Assembly: GCF_047663525.1 (NCBI RefSeq)
Contig: NC_092616.1
Location: 1,897,501-1,961,500, forward strand
Length of the DNA stretch: 64,000 nt
Source of the DNA: Anas platyrhynchos
Taxonomy: Eukaryota; Chordata; Aves; Anseriformes; Anatidae
Direction: 5' to 3'
Position 1 is the first letter of the stretch, and each line of letters begins with the position of its first letter. The notes beneath the pieces were generated by a model. The model saw nothing but the letters and a program-made list of their open reading frames with translations. It had not been told where the DNA came from and ran no database searches. The position numbers and the translations under genes are program-made. Of the stretch, positions 15,001 through 25,565 are shown piece after piece.

Positions 15001-18000
15001 GCGTGGGGACCTCAGCACTGTGACCTCAGCATGGGAACCTCACCAGTGTGACCTCAGCGTGGGAACTTCAGCGTGGGAACCTCAGCATTGTGACCTCAGC
15101 GTGGGAACCTCAGCACTGTGACCTCAGCGTGGGGACCTCAGCACTGTGACCTCAGCACTGTGACCTCAGCACTGTGACCTCAGCGTGGGGACCTCAGCAC
15201 TGTGACCTCAGCACTGTGACCTCAGCACTGTGACCTCAGCGTGGGAACCTCAGCACTGTGACCTCAGCGTGGGAACCTCAGCACTGTGACCTCAGCACTG
15301 TGACCTCAGCGTGGGAACCTCAGCACTGTGACCTCAGTACTGTGTCCTCAGCAATGTGACCTCAGCACTGTGACCTCAGCGTGGAAACCTCAGCACTGTG
15401 ACCTCAGCACTGTGACCTCAGCGTGGGAACCTCAGCACTGTGACCTCAGCTTGGGGACCTCAGAGTGGGGACCTCAGCACTGTGACCTCAGCACTGTGAC
15501 GTCAGCACTGTGACCTCAGCGTGGGAACCTCAGTACTGTGACCTCAGCATGGGAACCTCAGCACTGTGACCTCAGCACTGTGACCTCAGCGTGGGAACCT
15601 CAGAACTTTGACCTCAGTACTGTGACCTCAGCATGGGGACCTCAGCGTGGGGACCTCAGCACTGTGACCTCAGCATGGGGACCTCAGCGTGGGAACCTCA
15701 GCACTGTGACTTCAGCACTGTGACGTCAGCGTGGGAACCTCAGCACTATGACTTCAGCGCGGGAGCCTCAGCACTGTGACCTCAGAACTGTGACCTCAGC
15801 TTGGGGACCTCAGCGTGGGAACCTCAGCACTGTGACCTCAGCACTGTGACCTCAGCGTGAGAACCTCAGCACTGTGACCTCAGCGTGGGAACCTCATCAC
15901 TGTGACCTCAGCGCGGGAACCTCAGCACTGTGACCTCAGCACTGTGACCTCAGCGTGGGAACCTCAGCACTGTGACCTCAGCGTGGGAACCTCAGCACTG
16001 TGACCTCAGCACTGTGACCTCAGCGTGGGAACCTCAGCACTGTGACCTCAACACTGTGACCTCAGCACTGTGACCTCAGCGTGAGAACCTCAGCACTGTG
16101 ACCTCAGTGTGGGAACCTCAGCACTGTGACCTCAGCACTGTGACCTCAGCGCTGTGACCTCAGCGTGAGAACCTCAGCACTGTGACCTCAGCGTGGGAAC
16201 CTCAGCACTGTGACCTCAGCACTGTGACCTCAGCGCTGGAACCTCAGCACTGTGACCTCAGCACTGTGACCTCAGCGTGGGGACCTCAGCGTGGGGAGCT
16301 AAGCACTGTGACCTCAGCACTGTGACCTCAGCGCTGGAACCTCAGCACTGTGACCTCAGCACTGTGACCTCAGCGTGGGGACCTCAGCGTGGGGAGCTAA
16401 GCACTGTGACCTCAGCACTGTGACCTCAGCACTGTGACCTCTGCATGGGAACCTCAGCACTGTGACCTAAGCACTGTGACCTCAGCGATGTGACTTCAGC
16501 GTGGGGACCTCAGCACTGTGACCTCAGCACTGTGACCTCAGCACTGTGACCTCAGCGTGGGAACCTCAGCACTGTGACCTCAGCACTGGGACCTCAGCAA
16601 TGTGACCTCAGCACTGTGACCTCAGCATGGGGACCTCAGCACTGTGACCTCAGCTATGTGACCTCAGCACTGTGACCTCAGCATGGGGACCTCAGCACTG
16701 TCACCTCAGCACTGTGACCTCAGCACTGTGACCTCAGCGTGGGAACCTCAGCACTGTGACCTCAGCACTGTGACCTCAGCGTGGGAACCTCAGCACTGTG
16801 ACCTCAGCGTGGGGACCTCAGCACTGTGACCTCAGCACTGTGACCTCAGCGTGGGAACCTCAGCGTGGGAACCTCAGCGTGGGGACCTCAACACTGTGAC
16901 CTCAGCACTGTGACCTCAGCGTGTGAACCTCAGCACTGTGACCTCAGCGTGGGAACCTCAGCACTGTGTCCTCAGCACTGTGACCTCAGCACTGTGACCT
17001 CAGCGTGGGAACTTCAGCGTGGGAACCTCAGCATTGTGACCTCAGCGTGGGAACCTCAGCACTGTGTCCTCAGCACTGTGACCTCAGCTTGGGGACCTCA
17101 GAGTGGGGACCTCAGCACTGTGACGTCAGCGTGGGAACCTCAGCACTGTGACCTCAGCACTGTTACCTCAGCACTGTGACCTCAGCGTGGGAACCTCAGC
17201 ACTGTGACCTCAGCTTGGGGACCTCAGAGTGGGGACCTCAGCACTGTGACCTCAGCACTGTGACCTCAGCGTGGGAACCTCAGAACTTTGACCTCAGCAC
17301 TGTGACCTCAGCACTTTGACCTCAGCGTGGGGACCTCAGCGTATGGACCTCCGCACTGTGACCTCAGCACTGTGACCTCAGCGCGGGAACCTCAGTGATG
17401 TGACCTCAGCGTGGGGACCTCAGCACTGTGACCTCAGCATGGGAACCTGAGAGTGGGAACCTCAGAACTTTGACCTCAGCTCTTTGACCTCAGCGTGGGA
17501 ACCGCAGCACTGTGACCTCAGCACTGTGACCTCAACACTGTGACCTCAGCGTGCGAACCTCATCACTGTGACCTCAGCACTGTGACCTCAGCGTGGGAAC
17601 CTCATCACTGTGACCTCAGCACTGTGACCTCAGCGTTGGAACCTCAGCACTGTGACCTCAGCATGGGAACCTGAGCGTGGGAACCTCAGAACTTTGACCT
17701 CAGCACTGTGACCTCAGCACTTTGACCTCAGCGTGGGAACCTCAGCGTGGGAACCTCAGCACTGTGACCTCAGCACTGTGACCTCAGCACTGTGACCTCA
17801 GCGTGGGAACCTCAGCACTGTGACCTCAGCTATGTGACCTCAGCGCGGGAACCTCAGCGATGTGACATCAGCGCGAGAACCTCAGCACTGTGACCTCAGC
17901 ACTGTGACCTCAGCACTGTGACCTGAGCGATGTGACCTCAGCGTGGGAACCTCAGCACTGTGACCTCAGCACTGTGACCTCAGCGTGGGGACCTCAGCAC

Positions 18001-18696
18001 TGTGACCTCAGCGCGGGAACCTCAGCACTGTGACCTCAGCACTGTGACCTCAGCGTGGGAACCTCAGCGTGGGAACCTCAGCACTGTGACCTCAGCACAG
18101 TGACCTCAGCGTGGGAACCTCAGCACTGTGACCTCAGCACTGTGACCTCAGCGTGGGAACCTCAGCACTGTGACCTCAGCTATGTGACCTCAGCGCGGGA
18201 ACCTCAGCGATGTGACATCAGCGCGAGAACCTCAGCACTGTGACCTCAGCACTGTGACCTCAGCACTGTGACCTGAGCGATGTGACCTGAGCGATGTGAC
18301 CTCAGCGTGGGAACCTCAGCACTGTGACCTCAGCACTGTGACCTCAGCGTGGGGACCTCAGCACTGTGACCTCAGGACTGTGACCTCAGCAGGGGAACCT
18401 CAGCACTGTGACCTCAGCACTGTGACCTCAGCAGGGGAACCTCAGCGATGTGACCTCAGCGAGGGAACCTCATCTCGAGAACCTCAGCGATGTGACCTCA
18501 GCGTGGGAACCTCAGCACTGTGACCTCAGCGTGGGAACCGCAGCACTGTGACCTCAGCACTGTGACCTCAGCGTGGGAACCTCAGCACTATGACCTCAGG
18601 ACTGTGACCTCAGCACGGGTACCTCAGCGATGTGACCTCAGCGCGGGAACCTGAGAGATGTGACCTCAGCGCGGGAACCTCAGCGATGTGACCTCG
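1..18696. repeat. 14-bp satellite array (CCTCAGC + variable heptamer)
   Basis: Essentially the whole stretch is tandem 14-mers made of a constant half CCTCAGC and a variable half. The commonest variable halves are ACTGTGA, GTGGGAA, GCGGGAA, GATGTGA and GTTGTGA. That is about 1,320 units, broken by one CR1 tail at 10.2 kb. Because 14 is not a multiple of 3, any open frame repeats every 42 bp, giving a 14-residue chance peptide period. Composition is zoned: roughly 1-6.2 kb and 13.9-18 kb are dominated by ACTGTGA/GTGGGAA units, while 6.2-13.9 kb is rich in CpG-bearing GCGGGAA/GATGTGA/GTTGTGA units. Longer higher-order copies occur inside. From memory, the Phasianid PO41 repeat has a 41-42 bp unit, which equals three 14-mers; I could not compare sequences. 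No gene is seen in it. Confidence 0.97.
10214..10356 (+). mobile_element. CR1 LINE 3' tail inside the satellite
   Basis: A non-satellite interruption of about 143 bp reads in the CR1 sense direction. It encodes the last residues of the CR1 reverse-transcriptase frame and ends in ATTCTATG-type 8-bp repeats, the CR1 3' signature. It is heavily 5'-truncated. Satellite resumes directly on both sides, so it inserted into an existing array. It belongs to the same subfamily as the copies at 22.4 and 30.8 kb. Confidence 0.9.
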
Positions 18697-19283
18697 TGTC
18701 CTTGTTTCAGTTAGAATAGAATTAATTTTCTTCCTAGTAGCTGGTGGAATGCTGTGTTTTGGCTTAGGATGAGAAGAGTGCTGATAACACCCCGATGCTT
18801 TAATTGTTGCAGAGCAGTGCTTATACCAAGCCAAGGACATCTCAGCCTTTTGCTCTGTCCTGCCAACGGGCAGACAGGGGGTGCAGTAAGAGCTGGGAGG
18901 GGACAGACCCAGGACAGGTGACCCAAACTAGCCAAAGGGGTATTCCATACCATCTGACGTCATGCTAAACAATATATAGGGGTGGCTAGCTGGGGGGAGG
19001 GGGCCGGACTGCTCGGGGTTAGGCTGGGCATCGGTCAGCGAGTGGTGAGCAATTGCATTGTGCATCACTTGTTTGTACATACTATTACTTTCGTATTATC
19101 ACCATTGTATCATTATTATTATTATTGTTATTATTATTTTGTTATTATTATTTTCCTGTCTTATTAAACTGTCTTTATCTCAACTCATGGGCTTCACTTC
19201 TCTCCCTTGTCCCAGAGAGGGAGGGGGGAGGGTGAGCGAACGGCTGCGTGGTGTTTAACTGCCGGCCGGGTTAAACCACGACA
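18697..19283 (+). repeat. 5' LTR of the ERV
   Basis: This 587-bp LTR begins TG and ends CA. A TATA-like AATATATA lies near 18,971 and an ATTAAA poly(A) signal at 19,163-19,168, preceded by an ATT-rich microsatellite. It is near-identical to the 3' LTR apart from a CR1 insertion in that copy. Confidence 0.92.
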
Positions 19284-19290
19284 GTCTTTT

Positions 19291-19308
19291 TGGCGCCCAA
19301 AGTGGGGC
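19291..19308 (+). promoter_or_regulatory. Retroviral primer-binding site, tRNA-Lys type
   Basis: Seven bases after the 5' LTR the sequence reads TGGCGCCCAAAGTGGGGC. From memory this differs by one base from the tRNA-Lys(1,2) primer-binding site of betaretroviruses (AACG instead of AAAG in the middle). A related site, more diverged, lies inverted at about 52,405-52,424. Confidence 0.75.
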
Positions 19309-19829
19309 ACGAAAGGTTGAGATAACGACAGATCTGACCAGAGTGTGTTAAACTAAAATTGTTGTAAGGATTAGACCTGCTTAATTGTCACTTGTCATGA
19401 TGCTGATTGCTTTAATCTCAACTCTGCTGCGCCTGTTTTCCAAATTGAGTATTATAGTACATTATTTTCCGTATTTGCTCTCTGTAGTGTTGTTTATCCT
19501 CTCTGGGCCCTGGTTTCAGATCATTATGGTACTGAGTGTTATAGCAATGGCTTATGAGATGATAAGATATCTGGTCATGACTCTAACTTGGTATTTATAC
19601 TCAGTAACATCGTCGACTCTGTACTTTGGAAACTGTATCTTGGGAACTATTAGCAATTATACCTATTGTTTTTCTCCATTAGGGAGTCAATCTGTGGAGG
19701 GGAAAGGGGAAGATATTTTTTCTTACTTGACTACTCTCCCTTTCTCCTTCACCACCCCTGTATCCTCCGGGATCACTCTCCCTTCCTCCTTCACCACCCT
19801 CTTATCCCCCAGCCTGCCCGTTGGCAAAG

Positions 19830-20814
19830 CCGGCTGAAAGCCGGTTTTGCCATAAAACAAAATAAAGTCAAAGGACCTGCACGAGAGATCCAGTTTTTAG
19901 GAATAAAATGGCAAGATGGACGTCGTCAAATCCCAATGGATGTGATCAACAAAATAACAGCTATGTCTCCACCAACTAACAAAAAAGAAACACAGACTTT
20001 CCTAGGTGTTGTGGGGTTTTGGAGAATGCACATCCCAAATTACAGTCTGACTGTAAACCCGCTCTACCAAGTAACCCGTAAGAAGAATGAGTTTGAATGG
20101 GGCCCTGAACAACGACAAGCCTTTGAACAAATCAAGCAGGAAATAGTCCATGCAGTAGCCCTTGGGCCAGTTCGAACAGGACCAGATGTAAAGAATGTGC
20201 TCTACACTGCAGCCGGGGAGAACGGCCCCACCTGGAGCCTCTGGCAGAAAGAACCTGGGGAAACTCGAGGTCGGCCTCTGGGGTTTTGGAGTCGGAGACA
20301 CAGAGGATCTGAGGCCCGCTATACTCCAACTGAAAAGGAGATATTGGCAGCATATGAAGGAGTTCGATCTGCTTCGGAGGTGGTCGGTACTGAAGCGCAG
20401 CTCCTCCTAGCACCCCGATTGCCGGTACTAGGCTGGATGTTCAAGGGAAGGGTTCCCTCTACACATCGTGCAACTGATGCTACATGGAGCAAGTGGGTTG
20501 CACTGATTACTCAGCGGGCTCGAATAGGAAACCCCAGTCGCCCAGGAATATTGGAAGTGATCATGGACTGGCCAGAAGGCAAATACTTTGGGATATCATC
20601 AGAGGAGGAGGTGGGTCGTGCTGAAGAAGCCCCGCTGTACAACCAGTTCCCAGAGAATGAAAAGAAATATGCCCTGTTCACTGATCGTATTGTTCCTGTT
20701 CCTGTCGTATTGTGGGGAAGCATTGGAGATGGAAGGCTGCTGTATGGAGTCCTACGCGACGAGTTGCAGAAGCTGCTGAGGGAGAAGGTGAATCGAGTCA
20801 GTTTGCAGAAGTGA
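19830..20814 (+). pseudogene. pol: ERV pol remnant: RT C-terminal part, connection and start of RNase H
   Basis: An open frame here carries the end of the retroviral RT palm/thumb region (FLGIKW and FLGVVGFWR-type motifs), the connection region with TPTEKEILAAYEGV, and the beginning of RNase H (KKYALFTD). The catalytic YxDD region and everything upstream (gag, protease) are missing: the leader joins RT-type sequence directly at about 19,830. The frame is lost in RNase H between about 20,670 and 20,760, where the rest of the domain continues in another frame. It cannot make an active polymerase. Confidence 0.88.
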
Positions 20815-21950
20815 AGGCCATTCAGCTGGCTTTAGACATTGCTGAACGAGAAAAATGGCCAGTTCTCTATCTCTACACCGATTCATGGATGGTAGCAAAT
20901 GCCCTGTGGGGATGGTTACAGCAATGGAAGCAAAACAACTGGCAGCGTAGGGGCAAACCCATCTGGGCTGCTGCATTGTGGCAAGATATTGCTGCTCGGG
21001 TAGAGAACCTGGCTGTGAAAGTACGCCACGTAGATGCTCATGTGCCCAAGAATCGGGCTACTGAAGAACATCAAAACAACCAGCAGGTGGATCAGGCTGC
21101 TAAGATTGAAGTAGCTCAGGTGGACCTGGATTGGCAGCATAAAGGTGAATTATTTATAGCCCGATGGGCCCATGACACCTCAGGCCATCAAGGTAGAGAC
21201 GCAACATACAGATGGGCTCGTGATCAAGGGGTGGACCTGACCATGGACGCTCTAGCACAGGTTATTCATGACTGTGAAACATGTGCTGCAATCAAGCAAG
21301 CCAAACGGTCAAAGCCTCTTTGGTATGGAGGACGATGGCTGAAATATAAATATGGAGAGGCCTGGCAGATTGATTACATCACCCTCCCTCAAACTCACAA
21401 CAGCAAGCGCCACGTACTTACAATGGTGGAAGCAACCACCGGATGGCTGGAAACACATCCTGTGCCTCATGCCACCGCCCGGAACACCATCCTGGGCCTT
21501 GAAAAGCAAGTCCTATGGCGATATGGCAGCCCGGAAAGAATAGAGTCAGACAATGGAACTCATTTCCGAAACAACCTTATAGACACTTGGGCCAAAGAAC
21601 ATGGTATTGAATGGGTGTATCACATCCCCTATCATGCACCAGCCTCCGGGAAAGTTGAACGATACAATGGCCTGTTAAAGACTACATTGGAAGCAATGGG
21701 CGCTGGGACGTTCAAAAACTGGGATACGCATTTGGCAAAGGCCACCTGGTTAGTCAATACTAGGGGATCTGCCAACCGAGCTGGACCTGCCCAATCAAAC
21801 CTGTTACGTACTGTAGATGGGGATAAAGTTCCTGTAGTGCATGTAAAAATATGCTGGGTAAAACAGTCTGGGCTACTCCTGCCTCAGGAAAAGGCAAACC
21901 TATTCGTGGAATTGTTTTCGCTCAGGGACCTGGATACACTTGGTGGGTGA
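20740..21950 (+). pseudogene. pol: ERV pol remnant: end of RNase H and integrase
   Basis: The frame holds the C-terminal part of RNase H (YLYTDSWMVANALWG, then HVDAH) followed by integrase. The zinc-binding HHCC module is visible (HDTSGHQ, then CETC). The three catalytic acidic residues are present: Asp codon at 21,372, Asp in SDNGTHF at 21,549 and Glu in GKVERYNG at 21,657, with 35 residues between the last two as in retroviral integrases. It is the best preserved part of the element, with no stop until 21,950, but it is detached from a functional upstream pol. No envelope follows; the 3' LTR begins 207 bp later. Confidence 0.9.
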
Positions 21951-22157
21951 TGCAAAAGAATGGAGAGGTCCAGTGTGTACCTCAAGGGGATTTAATACTG
22001 GGTGAGAATAGCCCATAAACTGAATTGTACCATGTTAATTAGTATATTATGCTGTATGTTAGCACTACCATAATTACTATAGGTGACTAATTAGAATGTA
22101 TAGAAAAGAGTGTAACCTGAACATGACATAAATTGTATGGAATAAGGGGTGGATAGA

Positions 22158-22898
22158 TGTCCTGGTTTCAGTTAGAATTAATTTTCTTCCTAGCAGCTGG
22201 TGGAATGCTGTGTTTTGGCTTAGGATGAGAAGTGTTCTGATAACACCCCGATGCTTTAATTGTTGCAGAGCAGTGCTTATACCAAGCCGAGGACATCTCA
22301 GCCTTTTGCTCTGTCCTGCCAACGGGCAGGCTGGGGGTGCAGTAAGAGCTGGGAGGGGACAGACCCAGGACAGGTGACCCAAACTAGCCAAAGGGGTATT
22401 CATAGAATATCCTGAGTTGGAAGGGACCCTTAAGGATCATCAAGTGCAACTCTTGACACCGCACAGGTCTACCCAAGTTCAGACCATGTGACTAAGTGCA
22501 CAGTCCAATCTCTTCTTAAATTCAGTCAGGCTCAGTGCAGTGACCACTTCCCTGGGTATTCCATACCATCTGACGTCATGCTAAACAATATATAGGGGTG
22601 GCTAGCCGGGGGGAGGGGGCCGGACTGCTCGGGGTTAGGCTGGGCATCGGTCAGCGAGTGGTGAGCAATTGCATTGTGCATCACTTGTTTGTACATACTA
22701 TTATTACTTTCCTATTATCACCATTGTATTATTATTATTGTTATTATTTTTGTTATTATTTTCCTGTCTTATTAAACTGTCTTTATCTCAACTCACGGGC
22801 TTCACTTTCCATTTCTCTCCCCCGTCCCAGAGAGGGAGGGGGGAGGGTGAGCGAACGGCTGCGTGGTGTTTAGCTGCCAGCCGGGTTAAACCACGACA
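22158..22898 (+). repeat. 3' LTR of the ERV, interrupted by a CR1
   Basis: This is the second copy of the LTR, TGTCCTGG to ACGACA. It is 741 bp against 587 bp for the 5' copy, and the difference is a CR1 fragment at 22,402-22,553. ATTAAA lies at 22,771-22,776. A purine-rich tract (AATAAGGGGTGGATAGA) precedes it, as expected for plus-strand priming. Confidence 0.92.
22402..22553 (-). mobile_element. CR1 fragment nested in the 3' LTR
   Basis: This is a reversed CR1 3' end (CATAGAATATCCTGAG...). It is bounded by GGGTATTC at 22,394-22,401 and 22,554-22,561, a possible 8-bp target duplication. The 5' LTR has the uninterrupted site, so this CR1 moved after the ERV inserted. Confidence 0.9.
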
Positions 22899-23278
22899 CC
22901 TCGGCGCGGGAACCTCCGCGATGTGACCTCGGCGCGATCTTCCAAATCTTTCTCCACAGCCGAGACGCAGGCCTGTAGGGGAGAGGAGAGGCTTTCTTCA
23001 TACTTCTTTTGACTTACATGTTGTGAAAGCGGCATTTCTTTTAGGAACAGCAAAGTCTTGCAACTTCCACTTAGTGAAAGTTATGAGCTAACTGCACCAG
23101 TACCTTCCCCATCGGTTTCTACTCACCGCAAGGCATAATTTGAGTGCACATTAAGGCACCTTTTTCCACAGTGCCTGTTGTCGAATCCTAACAAATAGTT
23201 AAGAACATTCTCCAAAGTCAGGCTTACCTGTAAGCACTTGAGCTTCTGAGTTGGTGGGGCTTTCTTCTTAGCTTTCAT
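22886..23278 (-). CDS. Unidentified minus-strand gene start (two coding exons), cut by the ERV
   Basis: I do not recognise this protein. Reading the minus strand, exon 2 (23,335-23,228) starts after a strong acceptor (CTTGTCTGTTTTCAG), holds an ATG at 23,278 and 17 codons (MKAKKKAPPTQKLKCLQ), and ends at a GTAAGC donor in phase 0. A 255-bp intron ends CTCTCCCCTACAG. Exon 3 begins at 22,972, stays in phase (ACVSAVEKDLEDR...), runs through the edge satellite units, and now stops at a TAA inside the ERV LTR (22,886-22,888), giving 45 residues. Without the ERV the frame would run on through further satellite units. Splice signals and phase agree, but the small size leaves doubt. Exon 3 may instead splice onward, or this may be a decayed gene. 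Confidence 0.4.
22899..22940. repeat. Terminal satellite remnant beyond the ERV
   Basis: About three units of the 14-bp satellite follow the 3' LTR. They are the most CpG-rich units in the window (CCTCGGCGCGGGAA, CCTCCGCGATGTGA) and run directly into the predicted exon 3 of the minus-strand gene. Confidence 0.88.
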
Positions 23279-23335
23279 TATCGTTATATTTGGAAGGGCT
23301 TGAAAGGGAGCTTAGAAGCCACGGAAGTAATTTCA

Positions 23336-23690
23336 CTGAAAACAGACAAGGTGAAGGATGTACTCAAACTCCTCGACATTAAAGAACTGTAGAACCCAGG
23401 AACACTTACCTGCCAGCTCCTGAACTTGAGTCACTTCCACACTGCTTCACAGTGACTTTGCACCACCAGGGTCTCACCACACTGAGAGGGCAACAACAAC
23501 ATAGCTAACTCATAGAGTCACTGAAACTATTTCACAGAGATGGGAGAAAACGTGAAGAAAAAGCAGCCCACCAGGGAACACTGAATCCGCTTCACCACAA
23601 CAGCAGAAAAGCACCCTAGAGAACCTGAGCCTCAAACTCCCCACCAGGAAGGCAATTCCCCACAAGTCCTCAGGCTTCCTATATAGCAAA
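23336..23690 (-). promoter_or_regulatory. TATA promoter and untranslated exon 1 of the minus-strand gene
   Basis: On the minus strand a TATA box (GCTATATAGG, 23,680-23,687) lies about 270 bp upstream of a consensus donor, CAG|GTAAGT at 23,410/23,409. The 74-bp intron that follows ends at the exon 2 acceptor. The presumed exon 1 has only short upstream ORFs, one being ATG AGT TAG, so it would be a 5' leader. Confidence 0.4.
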
Positions 23691-25565
23691 AGTCAAATGA
23701 TCCACACCTGGCAGGTTTCACTTCACAAGGGTGGAGCCAAGAGACCATCTAGCTTTACTTGGTTATTTTTTGTTGCTTGTTGAAAGTAATGTTTTGGGTT
23801 TTTTTAAGACTAATTTCAATAGCACCTTCTGCATATGCTTCTCTCTGTGGGTAACACAGGGTTTGGGAAGACACTAGTCATAGTGTTTTGAATCTTCTAC
23901 TCCAGTTAAAGTAAAATATACATCAGGATAGGGGCTTTCACAGTCCAGTCCTACTGAGGACAGTAACTTCTTCATTAGCTCTAATTTGATGTGTTCAGCT
24001 GCAAACTATACAAGAGCTATAAGTATTGAGAATGCACCTGGATGTACCTTTACCTCAGCAGATTCCAATATTGTAGCAAAAGGAGTGGGCTAGTTCCTGA
24101 TTCTTCCTGCCCCAAAATACGGGGTTGTTAGTACATTCTAGTCCATACACCTATCTTGTTCTTTAAGAATATCTGTATCCCTGGCCATTTTTTGTTCTGC
24201 CTAGGCATGCAAGAGTTTCCTTGCCACTAACAAAAACAGCCTTGAAGTCACAGAGGAGCAAAGCCATAGCTTACGCTCTTTCTGTAAATTCCCACTTCAC
24301 CTCCTCTTCTTCCTTGCCTGTTTTGTTCTTCTTCATCAGTGAAGAATATGCTCCCTAAAGATGAAATTGACCTAGATGATCTGAAGCCAATGTGACAGTT
24401 TAGTTCCATATTTGTGCCATCTGAGGAAAGAATTATATCTTGTCCTTCTGGAAACTGTATAGAAAAAGGGCAAATCCTGTCACCGTCTTCAAGTTCAAGC
24501 TCTGGAAGTTCAGCTTGAATTGAAGGACAGGCACAGTTTTTAGTATTTTAGTTTGCTACTAGTTTTTATAAGATGAAACATTTTAATGCTGTTGTTCTTG
24601 CCGCTGAACAAGTGACTAATTTTACAACTTTCCAGCAGCAAAATGTCCACCAGTGTCCAGAACCTGAATCACTTGGTATTGTAGTATGCTTGTTCATAGC
24701 ACAATAGCTCATAGTGTATAGAAACAAGAGTGCATTTGCAAACTCTGCCTGGCTGCATGTCCAGCAGGAACAAAGTCCTTTATTTTTGCCTTTCCTCATC
24801 CCTATTCCAACTTCCCTCCCTCCTCTTCCTTCCCAGAGCAGAACCACCCCCTGCCCCACTGCCATGAAAGTAGAAATGGGCCCACTTTCAGCAAGCTGCT
24901 GAAAGATAACATGTTTTCTCTCTGTAACAAGTTCAATAAGGGATGATCAAAGCATATCATAGTTTCCTAAATTACATTAAATTCCTTAAATGGGATTTTT
25001 TTCTCGAATTGGAAACATCTCTCTTCTGTACATCAGATTGTAATCATCTACTCTAAGCTATTTATGAAGTTCAGTAGGATTTTTTTTTTTTTAATATTTC
25101 CTGGGAATTTCTACCACTCATGCAAATGATTTCATTACATGTTTTATTTTTTTTAACTCAATATCTGTGCAGTAAAAGCTCAGATATATAGACATATGCA
25201 GTTACCATAAAGCAACCACAAAGTTTTGGGAGCATCTCGGATACCCAAAATGCAATCTATTGCTACTCACAATGAACTTTCTGACCTGCAGGAGGATGCT
25301 ATGCAAGGTGCAAATGATGCTAACACAATCATACATGCTCCCTGAAAGTGAGAAATTTGCTTGCACATAGCATTGCTTTTGCAGGAGAACGGTTCTCCAT
25401 TTGGGTGGAAGAAATAATTCTGTATGAGACTATCAATTCAATGTATTTTAATTTTCACTGTAAATGCAACTAGAACTTTAGGAATATACATTTTACAAAA
25501 TACTAAATAGAAATACAAATTTATCATGGCTTGCTCAATATCTTGAACATGATACGCTGTCAAGA
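23691..25565. other. AT-rich unique sequence, no gene identified
   Basis: I see no repeat family or long frame here. A terminal-exon-like stretch on the plus strand near 24,339-24,395 (pyrimidine-rich acceptor, then about 17 codons ending DDLKPM and a stop) is too short to call. Poly-T runs lie near 25,080 and 25,148. Confidence 0.5.

Larger units (their letters stand above)
18697..22898 (+). mobile_element. Endogenous retrovirus with two LTRs, ERVL-like, internally deleted
   Basis: The element starts TGTCC and ends ACGACA, and is flanked by the same 5 bp, CCTCG, on both sides (18,692-18,696 and 22,899-22,903). A 5-bp duplication is typical of ERVL-class integration. The order is 5' LTR, primer-binding site, leader, C-terminal part of pol, purine-rich tract before 22,158, then 3' LTR. 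Gag, protease, the catalytic half of reverse transcriptase and any envelope are absent. Pol is broken by a frameshift near 20.7 kb. The host site is the 14-bp satellite, which continues on both sides. It is a defective provirus and cannot encode a virus. Confidence 0.92.

Noticed and set aside
188..18523. Many plus-strand open frames of 60-116 codons with a 14-residue period (TSAWEPQHCDLSTV type)
   Set aside because: They arise because a 14-bp unit read in threes repeats every 42 bp. They occur in shifting frames, lack conserved starts, and follow the unit variants, not selection.
1..18696. CRISPR-like direct repeats
   Set aside because: There are no unique spacers; constant and variable halves alternate at a fixed 7+7 bp in a eukaryotic satellite.
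19385..19837. Hydrophobic 150-codon frame in the ERV leader
   Set aside because: The related leader copy at 59,370-59,556 has an in-frame stop at the matching position (CTGGTTTTAG), so the frame is not conserved.
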